Positions 26,135-36,400 of a stretch of DNA of 64,000 nt are shown here, in pieces. How positions within the stretch are numbered: position 1 is the stretch's first letter; every line of letters begins with the position of its first letter. A program made the position numbers and the translations under genes. The stretch is from Pseudomonas oryzihabitans (GTDB taxonomy: Bacteria > Pseudomonadota > Gammaproteobacteria > Pseudomonadales > Pseudomonadaceae), in the NCBI RefSeq assembly GCF_001518815.1, contig NZ_CP013987.1, forward strand, positions 3,494,501-3,558,500, in the 5' to 3' direction. Below the pieces are notes generated by a model. It did not search any database and was not told the DNA's origin. It worked only from the letters and a program-made list of their open reading frames with translations.

Positions 26135-27310
26135 ATGCGCGACATTGCCCGCGATAAGGACAGCGCCTGGCAGGTCTTCCTGATCTTTCTGCGCCTGGGC
26201 TGCACCAGCTTTGGCGGCCCCATCGCCCACCTGGGCTATTTCCGCCAGGCCTTCGTCGTTCGCCGGCGCTGGCTGGACGAGCCCGCCTACGCCGAACTGG
26301 TCGCCCTTTGCCAGCTCTTGCCCGGCCCCACCAGCAGCCAGGTCGGCATGGCCCTGGGTCTGGGCCGCGCCAGGGGCTGGGGCCTGCTGGCGGCCTGGCT
26401 AGGCTTCACCCTGCCCTCCGCGCTATTGCTGATCCTCTTCGCCCTCGGTCTCGCCCGCTATCCAGAGCTGGCCGACTCGGCGGCGGTGCATGGCCTCAAG
26501 GTTTTCGCCGTGGCGGTAGTGGCCCAGGCGGTCTGGAGCATGGGCCGCACGCTGTGCCCGGATACCCGGCGCCGCGTCGTCGCCCTGATCGTTGCCGGTC
26601 TCACCCTCTGGCTGCCTGGCTCAACCGGTCAGCTACTGGGGCTGGGGCTTGCCGCCCTGGTCGGTCGCCTGGCACTGGCGCCGACTGCCACGCCGCCGGC
26701 CCTGGTCCTACAAATGGGACCCTCCCGGCGCCTGGGTGTCGTCGCCCTGCTGCTGTTCCTGCTGCCGCTTCTGCTGTTGCCCGCCTGGGGTAGCCTAGGC
26801 GAGGGCGTCTACCGCGCCGGCGCCCTGGTGTTCGGCGGCGGCCATGTCGTGCTACCGCTGCTGCAGGCGGTGGTGGTCCCCACTGGCCTGGTCAGCGATG
26901 GCCAGGTGCTGGCCGGCTATGGCCTCGCCCAGGCCGTGCCCGGACCGCTGTTTACCTTTGCCGCCTACCTTGGCGCCCTGGTGCCCTCGGCGCTCCCCGC
27001 CTGGTTCAACGGCCTGCTCTGGACCCTGCTGATCTTTCTGCCCGGCACCCTCCTCCTGCTTGCCGCCCTGCCCTTCTGGCAGAGCCTGCGCCAGCACCTC
27101 GGCTGGCAACGCGCATTAACCGGGCTCAATGCCGGCGTGGTCGGCCTGCTGCTGGCGGCGCTCTACGATCCGGTCTGGACGGGTGCCATCCACGACCTGC
27201 TGGACGTCGCCCTGGCCGCGCTGGCCCTGGCGCTGCTCTTGCGTACCCGCTGGTCCCCGGTACTGATCGCGCTGTTGGTCGTCCTATTCGTCAGTCTATT
27301 GAACTTTTAG
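26135..27310 (+). CDS. chrA: Chromate transporter ChrA
   Basis: 391 residues, a long-chain (bidomain) CHR protein. The first CHR half has FLRLGCTSFGGPIAHLGYFRQAFV and LCQLLPGPTSSQVGMALG. The second has LVFGGGHVVLPLLQAVVV and GYGLAQAVPGPLFTFAAYLGA. It exports chromate from the cytoplasm. It lies 11 bases after arsC on the same strand, so it is probably read as the last gene of the arsenic operon. Confidence 0.93.
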   Translation: MRDIARDKDSAWQVFLIFLRLGCTSFGGPIAHLGYFRQAFVVRRRWLDEPAYAELVALCQLLPGPTSSQVGMALGLGRARGWGLLAAWLGFTLPSALLLILFALGLARYPELADSAAVHGLKVFAVAVVAQAVWSMGRTLCPDTRRRVVALIVAGLTLWLPGSTGQLLGLGLAALVGRLALAPTATPPALVLQMGPSRRLGVVALLLFLLPLLLLPAWGSLGEGVYRAGALVFGGGHVVLPLLQAVVVPTGLVSDGQVLAGYGLAQAVPGPLFTFAAYLGALVPSALPAWFNGLLWTLLIFLPGTLLLLAALPFWQSLRQHLGWQRALTGLNAGVVGLLLAALYDPVWTGAIHDLLDVALAALALALLLRTRWSPVLIALLVVLFVSLLNF

Positions 27311-27487
27311 CGCACTACCGTTTGGCGGCGTGCCACTAGTGGCCCGATGAAATTGCGGTGTGGTTCGCTGTAGCTCCGTGAAAAGCTAGGCACTGTCGGC
27401 GTGACGTTCAGCTGTCAGAAACGTCTTGCCTTGCGCGAGAACGTGTCCAGCGAGCGCTCGGCCTGACATGCATTAAGGATGACCGCC

Positions 27488-28738
27488 ATGACCTACAAGA
27501 ATCCCCTGGACACCGCCGCTCCTCTCTTCACCTCTGCCTTCGCCAAGGCGCCCCTGGCCGCCGCGCCTGCCAAGCCGGCCGGCACCGCTGATGGCGTCAC
27601 CTACTACGCCTTCCACAGCCAGCCGCGTCTCACGCTCGACATCAATGCCGCCCCCGAGCAGGTAGGCTTCGCCAAGACCTTCGATGCCAAGGGCCCGCAC
27701 TATGCGGCCGGCTCGACCCTGAGCGAACTGACCCTGACCGGTCATTGGGAAGACCAGGTCACCCGCCTCGACGGCCATACCCGCGGCGCCACCGCCAGCG
27801 ATAGCACCCTGGATTCAAGCATCGCCAAGCTGACCGTCAGCCTCACCGACGTGCCGACCAATCAGTTCAATGAAAGCGATCTGATCACCCTGGACAACTT
27901 CGATGGCCTGCAGACCTTCGACGGCTCTACCTCCACTGCCGGCCTATCGATTGACTTCCTGCATGGCTACACCGAAGGCCATGACTACGCCTATGCCAGC
28001 CAGAGCGCCTTCCTGAAGAGCGTGATCACCGGCAGCGGCAAGGACTCGGTGAGTGTCAGCACCATCGCCGCCGCGGAACTGGACAGCGTCGCCTCCCTCG
28101 CACACTCGCGGGTCAAGGCCATCACCGTCGATACCGGCGCCGGTGGCGATCAGATCGGCGCTCACATCCAGCAGGCCGACGTCATCATCAACGCCGGCGC
28201 TGGCAACGATTACGTCGACCTGCTGTTCACCAAAGGCGTAGCCGCCCACAACGCCAACCTGAACGGCAGCTACGGCCACGGGGCCACCATTACCCTGGGC
28301 GAAGGGCCCGATTACCTGAGCCTCGAACCCAGTCTGGTCAACTTCGATGGCAGTAGCAGCGCCGCCGCCAACCGTTCCCTGGCCGCCAACCATGTGACGG
28401 TCACGGACTACAACGCGAACGATGACCACATCATCTTCGGCTTCGCGGTGTACGACGAGAAAGCCGTGGTCACCATCCAAGACGCCGCCCTGGCGCAAGC
28501 GACCAGCCTGTTCGCCGCGCTCAACACCGTGACCCAGTCCACCACCGGCCTGGTCAATGCCGCCGTCTTCCACTACGGCCAGGACACCTATGTCTTCCGT
28601 GACGCAGGCTACGAAGGCCAGGTCGACAACTTGGACTCGCTGATCCAACTGGTAGGCGTTCATAACCTTGATGACGTCGCCAGCACCGTCTCCGCTCGTG
28701 AGCGCTATGAGCCGGGCGGTAGCCTCGGCTGGGGTTGA
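27488..28738 (+). CDS. RTX/beta-roll-like protein, unknown function, possibly type I secreted
   Basis: 416 residues from ATG 27488, which has AAGGA 8 bases upstream. No signal peptide. Residues ~215-290 carry glycine-aspartate repeats of the calcium beta-roll style (DTGAGGDQIGA, NAGAGNDYVDLLF, GEGPDYLSL). The C-terminal part (ITVTDYNANDDHIIFG-like block, then YVFRDAGYEGQVDNLDSLIQLVGVHNLDDVAS) looks like the end of type I secreted RTX proteins or bluetail surface proteins. No ABC/HlyD/TolC export genes lie next to it. The gene is single, 177 bases after chrA. Function unknown. Confidence 0.65.
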   Translation: MTYKNPLDTAAPLFTSAFAKAPLAAAPAKPAGTADGVTYYAFHSQPRLTLDINAAPEQVGFAKTFDAKGPHYAAGSTLSELTLTGHWEDQVTRLDGHTRGATASDSTLDSSIAKLTVSLTDVPTNQFNESDLITLDNFDGLQTFDGSTSTAGLSIDFLHGYTEGHDYAYASQSAFLKSVITGSGKDSVSVSTIAAAELDSVASLAHSRVKAITVDTGAGGDQIGAHIQQADVIINAGAGNDYVDLLFTKGVAAHNANLNGSYGHGATITLGEGPDYLSLEPSLVNFDGSSSAAANRSLAANHVTVTDYNANDDHIIFGFAVYDEKAVVTIQDAALAQATSLFAALNTVTQSTTGLVNAAVFHYGQDTYVFRDAGYEGQVDNLDSLIQLVGVHNLDDVASTVSARERYEPGGSLGWG

Positions 28739-28883
28739 TCTACCTGAACGCCATGGCCGCCCCAACCGGGCGGCTCCCCTGCTGCTTCTGTGAGGTATTC
28801 GTGGCTTGCCGAAGAAGTCGGGCACTCACAGCGCGGACCCAGGGTCTGTCTAGCGATACCCTTTCGAACACGAGGAACGCGCG

Positions 28884-29561
28884 ATGAAGATCCTGATGGT
28901 CCTGACCTCCCACGACCAGCTCGGCGACACCGGCAAGAAAACCGGCTTCTGGCTGGAAGAATTCGCCGCCCCCTACTACGTCTTCAAGGACGCCGGCGCC
29001 CAGATCGCCCTGGCCTCCCCGGCTGGCGGCCAACCCCCGCTGGACCCCAAGAGCGACGCCCCCGACGCTCAGACCGAGTCCACCGAGCGCTTCAAGAACG
29101 ACCCCGAAGCGCAGCAGGCTTTGGCCAATACGGTCAAGCTGGCTGAAGTGCAGGCCGACGATTACGACGGCCTCTTCTACCCCGGCGGCCATGGCCCGCT
29201 CTGGGACCTCGCCGAATCCCGCGACTCCATCGCCCTGCTCGAAGCCTTCGCCCAGTCCAACAAACCCTTCGGCCTGGTCTGCCACGCCCCGGGTGTACTG
29301 CGCCACGTCAAGGCCGGCGACGGCACCCCGCTGGTCAAGGGCCGCACCGTAACTGGCTTCACCAACAGCGAAGAAGCCGGCGTGCAACTCACCGACGTGG
29401 TGCCCTTCCTGGTGGAAGACGAACTCAAGAAGCTCGGCGCCCGCTACGAGAAAGGCGCAGACTGGGGCGAGTTCGTGGTGGAAGACGGCAACCTGGTCAC
29501 CGGCCAGAATCCGGCCAGTTCGGAAGCAGCGGCGGATGCCTTGTTGACCAAGCTGGGCTGA
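28884..29561 (+). CDS. DJ-1/PfpI family protein (Hsp31-like glyoxalase/amidotransferase fold)
   Basis: 225 residues of the type 1 glutamine amidotransferase-like DJ-1/PfpI fold. The nucleophile elbow reads FGLVCHAPGVLRHV (catalytic Cys then His), preceded by GLFYPGGHGPLWDLAES with the conserved glutamate or aspartate region nearby. The layout TSHDQLGDTGKKTGFWLEEFAAPYY and VTGFTNSEEAGVQLTDVVPFLVED is that of Hsp31/YhbO-like stress proteins that act on methylglyoxal adducts. It is a soluble single gene with a strong terminator right after it. Confidence 0.9.
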   Translation: MKILMVLTSHDQLGDTGKKTGFWLEEFAAPYYVFKDAGAQIALASPAGGQPPLDPKSDAPDAQTESTERFKNDPEAQQALANTVKLAEVQADDYDGLFYPGGHGPLWDLAESRDSIALLEAFAQSNKPFGLVCHAPGVLRHVKAGDGTPLVKGRTVTGFTNSEEAGVQLTDVVPFLVEDELKKLGARYEKGADWGEFVVEDGNLVTGQNPASSEAAADALLTKLG

Positions 29562-29572
29562 GCGTCCCGGAC

Positions 29573-29606
29573 ATGAAAAAGCCCGCCTAATGGCGGGCTT
29601 TTTCAT
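29573..29606. terminator. Strong bidirectional terminator
   Basis: ATGAAAAAGCCCGCC (29573-29587) and GGCGGGCTTTTTCAT (29592-29606) form a perfect 15-bp stem with a 4-nt loop. A-run and T-run flanks make it work on either strand. It ends the DJ-1-like gene. Confidence 0.92.
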
Positions 29607-29977
29607 GGTGGCCTATCACCACCTATTTAGCGGCGCGCATGCCAGAGACCTGACCGCAAGGCTGCGGATCAGCATCGTCCAGCCCCTACCGACACCTTGG
29701 ACGCTCTGGTTCGCGAGCCTGTAACCTCAGGTCTCGCACCTTTCACCGATAGCGCTTGCCGGCGGTTGATCGTCAAGGCTGTTCGAGAGCGCTCGCTTAC
29801 CCCTATTACGATTGACTAATCGAATGAGATCAAAGTGCCATTGGTCGTAAAGGGTGTGGAAATCCAAGGGGCGGCCGACACCCTCTCATAAGCGAAGCGT
29901 TTAGCCCTGCTTCGCCCAGACTGGAAAGGACATTCCGTGCGGCTATCTAACTGGTCGTATTTTCAGAGCATTGCCTG
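29607..29977. other. Gene-free stretch before the GGDEF-EAL gene
   Basis: I see no credible gene or RNA in these 371 bases. It must contain the promoter of the next gene, but no box stands out. Confidence 0.4.
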
Positions 29978-31924
29978 ATGAAGAAAACCCTACTTGGCAT
30001 GCGAGCCTTGATGTCCGTGCCCAAGGACAATCCTGGCCTGGTCAAGGCGCAATACCTTGCGCTGTCTCGCCAGCTGCCGATGATGTACTTCATCCTGCTG
30101 ATCAACACCCTGATGCTGGCGGGCACCCACTATGCCGTCGCACCACGCTGGCTGGTGGTGTATTGCCCGTTGCTCATGACGCTGTTCGGCGTGATCCGGG
30201 CGACGGAATGGATCCGCACGCGCAATCAACCGCGCAGCCCAGCGCAGATGCTGACGGCGTTGAAACGTACCAATGGGCTCGCGCCTGTCGTGGCCCTGGC
30301 GTTCACCGCCTGGCCACTGGCGCTGTTTCCCTATGGCGACAGTTACACCCAGGCGCATGTCGCCTTCTATATGGCGATCACCGTCATCGGCTGCATCTTC
30401 TGCATGATGCACCTGCTGCCCGCTGCCCTCGCCACCACCGCCGTGGTCAACACGGCCTTCGTGGTGTTCTTCGCGTCCACCGGCATCATCACCTTCGTAG
30501 CCACGGCGATCGACGTCCTGCTGGTGTCCATCGCCATGCTGATCATTCTCAGGGCGCAGTACGCCGACTTCACCCGCCTGGTGAACATACAGGCGCAAAC
30601 AGCCAAGCTCAGCGAGGAAAACCTCAAGCTCGCCAACCAGGACAGCCTGACCGGCCTGGCCAATCGGCGGCAGTTCTTTGCCCGCCTCGATACCCTGCTG
30701 GCCGACGCGCGCGCGCAGGGGACCCGCCTGGCCGTGGGCCTGATCGACCTGGACGGCTTCAAGCCGGTCAACGACATCTATGGCCATAGCGTGGGCGACC
30801 GGCTGCTCTATCAGGTCGGCCAGCGCCTCAGCGGACTGCTCGATGAGGACGTCCACCTGGCTCGCCTGGGCGGCGACGAATTCAGCCTGATCATCACCCG
30901 GGTCTTGAACGACGAGCAGCTGCGGACCTTTGGCGAAAAGGTCTGTGCCAGCCTGCGCGAGCCCTTCCTGCTGGTGGTCATGCCCATCCAGATCAGTGGC
31001 TCGCTGGGCATCGCAACCTTTCCCGACCAGGCCTTTACCGCCACGGACGTCTATGAACACGCCGACTACGCCCTGTACCAGAGCAAGCGCCACCGCCCCG
31101 GCACGGCCTGCCTGTTCAGCACCGCCCATCGCCAGCAACTCAATCGCGAAGGCCTGACCGAACAGGCCCTGCGCCGAGCCGATCTGGAACGCGAGTTCTA
31201 CATGGTCTTCCAGCCCATCGTGGACATCCACAGCAAGCAGACCGTGGCCTTCGAGGCCCTGGCCCGCTGGGAAAGTCCGGAGCTGGGCAACGTGCCGCCC
31301 GGTGACTTCATCCCGACCGCCGAGCGCGTCGGCATGGTCAATCGCCTCACCCTGCCCTTGCTAGGCAAGGCACTGAAGGCGGCCGCGCAATGGCCTGCCG
31401 GTATCCGCCTGGCCTTCAATCTCTCCGCCCACGACTGTGGCTCGGAGGACGCCGCTCAGCAGATCGTCGAGCTGATCAAGCGCAGCGGTTTCGACCCGGC
31501 CTGTCTCGACCTGGAAATCACTGAAACCGCCGCCATCCAGGACCTGCCCCAGACCCAGCGCGCCATCAGCCGCTTTCGCGAACTGGGCTGCGGCATCTCC
31601 CTCGACGACTTTGGCACCGGCTACTCCAGCCTGAGCCAGATCCACGCGCTGTCGCTGACCAAACTCAAGGTGGACCGCACCTTCGTCACCGACCTCCACC
31701 TAGACCCGGCCAGCTTCAAGATCGTCAAATCCCTGATCGCCCTGTGCCAGGACATGCAGCTGGAATGCATCGTAGAAGGGGTGGAGACCGCTGCAGAACT
31801 GGGTGCGCTGAAGAATCTTGGATGTACGCGGGCGCAGGGTTATCTGTTCGCCAAGCCGATGCGGGCGAGTGAGATTAGGGGTTGGTTGGAGGGGGAGCAT
31901 TTGGCTGAGGTGCTGGAGGTTTGA
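29978..31924 (+). CDS. Membrane GGDEF-EAL protein (c-di-GMP turnover)
   Basis: 648 residues. The first ~200 hold about six hydrophobic segments, a membrane sensor without a domain I can name. A GGDEF domain follows (DSLTGLANRRQFFARL, LARLGGDEFSLII near residue 298), so the active site motif is intact. The EAL domain starts FYMVFQPIVDIHSKQTVAFEALARW (EAL at ~426-428) and keeps later metal-binding motifs (NLSAHDC, LDDFGTGYSSL, KVDRTFV). It could both make and break c-di-GMP. It is a single gene on the left border of the foreign-looking region. Confidence 0.93.
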   Translation: MKKTLLGMRALMSVPKDNPGLVKAQYLALSRQLPMMYFILLINTLMLAGTHYAVAPRWLVVYCPLLMTLFGVIRATEWIRTRNQPRSPAQMLTALKRTNGLAPVVALAFTAWPLALFPYGDSYTQAHVAFYMAITVIGCIFCMMHLLPAALATTAVVNTAFVVFFASTGIITFVATAIDVLLVSIAMLIILRAQYADFTRLVNIQAQTAKLSEENLKLANQDSLTGLANRRQFFARLDTLLADARAQGTRLAVGLIDLDGFKPVNDIYGHSVGDRLLYQVGQRLSGLLDEDVHLARLGGDEFSLIITRVLNDEQLRTFGEKVCASLREPFLLVVMPIQISGSLGIATFPDQAFTATDVYEHADYALYQSKRHRPGTACLFSTAHRQQLNREGLTEQALRRADLEREFYMVFQPIVDIHSKQTVAFEALARWESPELGNVPPGDFIPTAERVGMVNRLTLPLLGKALKAAAQWPAGIRLAFNLSAHDCGSEDAAQQIVELIKRSGFDPACLDLEITETAAIQDLPQTQRAISRFRELGCGISLDDFGTGYSSLSQIHALSLTKLKVDRTFVTDLHLDPASFKIVKSLIALCQDMQLECIVEGVETAAELGALKNLGCTRAQGYLFAKPMRASEIRGWLEGEHLAEVLEV

Positions 31925-32119
31925 TTTGTCGAGAGGGCGAGGTGCGATAGGCGCTTATGCTCTAGCAGCAACTCGAGTTCGATCTTGTCGCCTACGACTA
32001 CCCCCCTTACCAGCAGGCTTGCGAAGGGCCTCCCAGTACTCCATCGAGGGCCTCTCAAAGAATGCGAGGCAACTCGATGAATACGAGGCCCATAGAACAC
32101 TACCAGAGGGCATTTGAAC

Positions 32120-33073
32120 GTGCTAAACCTAGATAAAACACGACAAGAAATACATGAAACCATTGACTCAAAAAACGAGCTAGCTCTAGCAAAGGTGCGT
32201 GGACAGCTGAGCTGGTTATCGCACACAGATAAAAACTATAAAAACTCAGAAAAGACCTGGATCCTCAAAGCTCAGGAGGGAACACTTGAAAAGTTTCGAG
32301 ACATATATAGAATATCAAGGCTAGAAAGCGACATAGAATTAGTGTCGCTTGCACGCAATTTATTTGAAAACATAATATGGCTAAAGCTTTTCAATAAAGA
32401 TCACGGCTACGGCTTAGTGTTCTACTATCAGCTACTTAATGAACAAATAAAGAGCCAAGAGCAAGTCATCAAAAAAGCTCAAGGCGAGATCGAGCTATTC
32501 GAAGAGCTGGCAGAAGAAGACAAACCCGACCTTGAAACATACGAAAATTTAATGAGCAAGGGTGATATCTCTGAAGCAGGTATAGATACTGTGGAAAAGT
32601 TCCTCTCCGATCAAAGAGCCGCAGTGGACTCTAAAGCCAGAAATTCTTTTTCAATATATGCCGAAGCTGCAAAACAAAATGGCTATTCTTATCAAGCTCA
32701 TCTAATAAAAACCAAAGTCATCCCACATCACCAGGAACGAATATCCGTATTGCAAAACCACCTTGAGGATCTAAAAAAATCACACACTGAAGCCGACCTC
32801 TCAAAGCTAAAGGAGCTTGGACTAAACATACGATGGAATTGGCACGATAAGGCAAAAAATGTTGGGATGTCTGATCATTACTATTTTCTCTACGCTTTCA
32901 CAAGTCGATCCTTACATTGCACAGCGATGAACGTCATAACTCCAAAAGCTCTAGACGATAGCGAGAGAAATCTTTTGCTGGACTACATCTTTATCACCAG
33001 CAAAAATTGCTACAACGAGATAGAGTCAATTAGTTACCACGGAAAGGTCAACTTAGTTCACGTAGATATATAA
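32120..33073 (+). CDS. AT-rich gene, unknown function (DUF5677/HEPN-like guess)
   Basis: 317 residues from GTG 32120, which has GAGGG 9 bases upstream; a TTG at 32114 is an alternative. The gene is visibly AT-rich (A/T-ending codons, AAA/ATA/TTA common) in a GC-rich chromosome, a clear sign of transfer. The protein is mostly helical and has no signal peptide. Two blocks, SLARNLFENIIWLKLF (~residues 75-92) and YYFLYAFTSRSLHCTAMN (~260-278), recall the R-x3-E and Y-x-x-x-S-x-x-x-H pattern of DUF5677 proteins. A canonical HEPN Rx4-6H motif is not present. It lies 398 bases before the STAND-nuclease gene on the same strand. A defence role is only inferred. Confidence 0.65.
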   Translation: MLNLDKTRQEIHETIDSKNELALAKVRGQLSWLSHTDKNYKNSEKTWILKAQEGTLEKFRDIYRISRLESDIELVSLARNLFENIIWLKLFNKDHGYGLVFYYQLLNEQIKSQEQVIKKAQGEIELFEELAEEDKPDLETYENLMSKGDISEAGIDTVEKFLSDQRAAVDSKARNSFSIYAEAAKQNGYSYQAHLIKTKVIPHHQERISVLQNHLEDLKKSHTEADLSKLKELGLNIRWNWHDKAKNVGMSDHYYFLYAFTSRSLHCTAMNVITPKALDDSERNLLLDYIFITSKNCYNEIESISYHGKVNLVHVDI

Positions 33074-33470
33074 CAGCCACAGCTAAGCGCCTTGCCTCGC
33101 TTTGTCTATTGCAGTGCTGTCCACATGCAGAGTACAAGAAGTGTTATCCGAGTGCTGAAATGGATCTCTTCTTCCTTTCACAACTTCTGTGCCGATAGCT
33201 CACCGCATACCCGATTCTAGCCTATGAAAAATTAACGAGACAGTATTCCCGCCCCGCATTAAAAATACAACTAAATCCAACTTTATATCTCACTATCCAT
33301 TCCGTGGCTACCGGCGTGGAGCACTAGGTCGGCAAGCCAGTCGCCGGAATAATGCGTGGCGACGGATCAACTGGCAGTTCGGTCGCGTCCGTGGCGGACC
33401 AACTATCGCTTGACTGCTCTTTATTCTCCCGCATGCTCTCCAATATTTGATGAAAGGGGTTTCGGGGACG
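33074..33470. other. Gene-free stretch between the two island genes
   Basis: These 397 bases turn from AT-rich (to about 33300) to GC-rich, so a junction between two acquired pieces may lie near 33300. No gene is supported. A short open frame on the plus strand just before 33415 (ending RVRGGPTIA) could be a decayed remnant, but it matches nothing I recognise. Confidence 0.4.
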
Positions 33471-36400
33471 ATGTTCGAAATTACTGGCGCACAAGTCGCG
33501 AACCTCAATGACGCCGATCTGCGGACATTAGTCGCGCGTCTTGCCTTGGCAGAGTTGCGGGCGCAGGGTTGCCCCAGTTCGTCGGTAACGGCTGGTGGCA
33601 ATCAGGATGCGGCCGATGGCGGCCTTGATGTCCGGGTCGAGTGCCCGTCCGCACTGGTGATGCCGGATTTCGTACCGCGCCAGCACGTAGGGTTTCAGGT
33701 GAAAAAGCCCGACATGCCGGCGAGCGCAATCCGCGATGAGATGCGTCCTGGCGGCGTACTACGGCCGGTCATCGCCGAACTCGCCGCTCGCTCGGGTGCC
33801 TACATCATCGTCAGCGCGCAAGGGTCAGTCGCAGACAAGCCCCTGAGCGATCGTCGCGATGCGATCCGAGCGCAGCTCGAAGATCTGCCTGAGGCCGAGC
33901 AGTTGCATAGCGACTTCTATGATCGCGACCGGCTAGCGACATGGGTCAATCACTATCCCGGAATTGCCGCTTGGGTCCGCACGCGGCTCGGCATCGGTAT
34001 GTCTGGCTGGAGCAGCATCGGCGATTGGTGCGGCGTCGGCGTGAGCGAAGAGACGCCCTATCTCTTCAACGACAAGGCTTGCCTAACCGATGAACGAACG
34101 AGCGATCGCGAGCAACTCACCATTGGTGAGGGTATCGCTCGGCTTCGCGTTTCTCTGACCAACGCTCGCCAATGTATCCGGTTGATTGGCTTGTCCGGTC
34201 TCGGAAAGACTCGTCTCGTGCAGGCACTGTTCGAGGATGGTGTCGGCGAGGCAGCGCTCGACCCGGGGCTTGCCGTTTATACCGACTATTCGGTCGAGAC
34301 TGACCCAACCGCCCGGGACATGGCGCGCCAGCTAGTTATCGCACGGCAACGTGCGATCCTGATCGTCGATAACTGCAATCCGGCGACGCACAGCGAACTT
34401 GCCCGCATCTGTTCGGGAGCGGGGAGCCAGGTCAGCCTCCTCACGGTCGAATATGATGTTCGCGACGATGAGCCCGAGCGTACCGAGGTCTTTCGCCTGC
34501 AATCAGCATCGCCCGAAATGGTGGAACTGTGGCTGGAAAAGACCTTCCCTAATGTGACGCAGGTGGACCGGCGCACGATATCGGAGTTCAGCGACGGTAA
34601 TTTCCGTGTGGCGCGCGCGCTCGCCGAAACCCTCGGGAAAGGCGAGACCCTGGGAAAGCTCAAGAGCCGTGACCTCTTCGAGCGGATTTTTCACCAGCGC
34701 AACGAGCCCGACCGGGATCTCCTTTCCGCCGCCGAAGACCTTGCGCTGCTCTATTCGATCGATGGCGAAGACACATCGGAAAGCAGCGAACTTGCGCGGG
34801 TTGCTGCTATTCGCTGCGCTTCCATGGCGACGATATATGCGGCGCTGAACACGCTTCGTCAGCGCGGGATCGCGCAGCTGCGCGGACGGTGGCGCGCGAT
34901 CCTGCCGCACGCGATCGCCAACCCGCTCGCCGGGTTCGCCCTCGAACGCATGCCCCCGGCCGATTTTGATCGCTTCTGCGCGTCGCTCACGGCGCGCATG
35001 CAGAAGTCCCTTTCGCGCCGCCTCGGCTATCTGCACGACAGCGCCGAGGCACGGGCCGCGGTCGAGCGCTGGCTCGGTGCCGACGGTCTTCTTGGCGATC
35101 TCACGGCGTTGGGCGAAGACGGCCTCCAGATCATCACGAATATCGCTCCGGTCGCGCCCGATGCCGTGCTCGCAAGGATCGAGCGAGACGTGGCGGGGCC
35201 GCGCGGCGCCGAGATACTCAATCCGCAGTCGAGCGACCGATGGCAGTGGATACGGTTGATCAAGCTCCTCGCTTACGATTCACCGCTATTCGACCGCGCT
35301 GCGACATTGCTTGCCCGGTTCCTTTCCGCCGAACCGCCCAATCAGAACAACAACTCGGCATCGGACATGTTGGCCGAGCTGTTTCACCTGTACCTGTCGG
35401 GCACCAAGGCATTGCCAGATCAGCGGCGATCGCTTGTGCGCCGGCTCGCGCAATCCGGTGATCCGGCTTTGGTGCGCTGCGCCGGCGTCGCCCTCAATGC
35501 GCTGCTGAAGGCCCACCATTTCAGTTCAACCAGCAATTTCGACTTCGGCGCCCGGTCACGCGACTATGGCTGGCACCCGCCAAAGCGTGGCGACATCTGG
35601 GCCTGGTACAACGGCGCGGTCGACTTGGCGGTCGAGCTTTCGCCAATCATCGAAAACGCCCGGGACCACCTTGCCCATAGCGTAAGGGAGCTGTGGCATT
35701 TCGGCGCCTGTCACGATGCGCTCGAACGGGCAGCGACCAACTTCTCTTCCGAGCGGCCCTGGATCGAGGGGTGGATCGGCTTCCGCACAGCGCTGCGTTT
35801 CGAGGGCGACGCTATGCCTGATGAGGTGCGCGCGCGTCTCACCGCGCTCATCAACCGCCTGAAACCCACCGATCTTCTCCATCAGGCCCGTGCGGTGGTA
35901 CTGGGGCGCAGCAATTTCGGTTGGGATGTCGCTGACGGTGATGCCGACGACGGCGATATCATGAAGCCGTATGAGCGCGCCTCCCAGCTCGCGAAGGAGA
36001 TCGGAACCGCGCTCGCGCACGACCCGGAGACGCGCGCTACCTTCATCGCCGAACTGCTCGTCGAACAACATCCGCAGCGCGCCTACGAGTGCGGCATCGG
36101 CCTGTCGGATGGCGCCGCCGATCTTGATGCGATTTGGCGGGAACTGCTGGGCCTCTTTTCTGCCGCCGATGTGGACAGCCGGAATGCGACGGTGCTGGGC
36201 GGGTTCATCCATGGAGCAAACGCCAGGGATTCGGCCTTCGCCGACGCCGCGCTGGAAGATGTGATCGAGAATCCCGATCTCGCCGCGAGCTTGCCCTATC
36301 TTCAGGCGCGTGTCGCTATCGATACCCAGGGCATTGCGCGGCTTCGGCGTGCGATTGAACGTGGCGTCCTGTCGGCGCGGATTTTTCACAGCATCGCTAA

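Noticed and set aside
31840-32226. Minus-strand open frame across the left island border
   Set aside because: It spans a composition change and overlaps two supported genes, with no motif or ribosome site.
33308-33601. Minus-strand 97-codon open frame at the start of the STAND gene
   Set aside because: Basic, low-complexity product overlapping the clear nuclease-domain coding frame.
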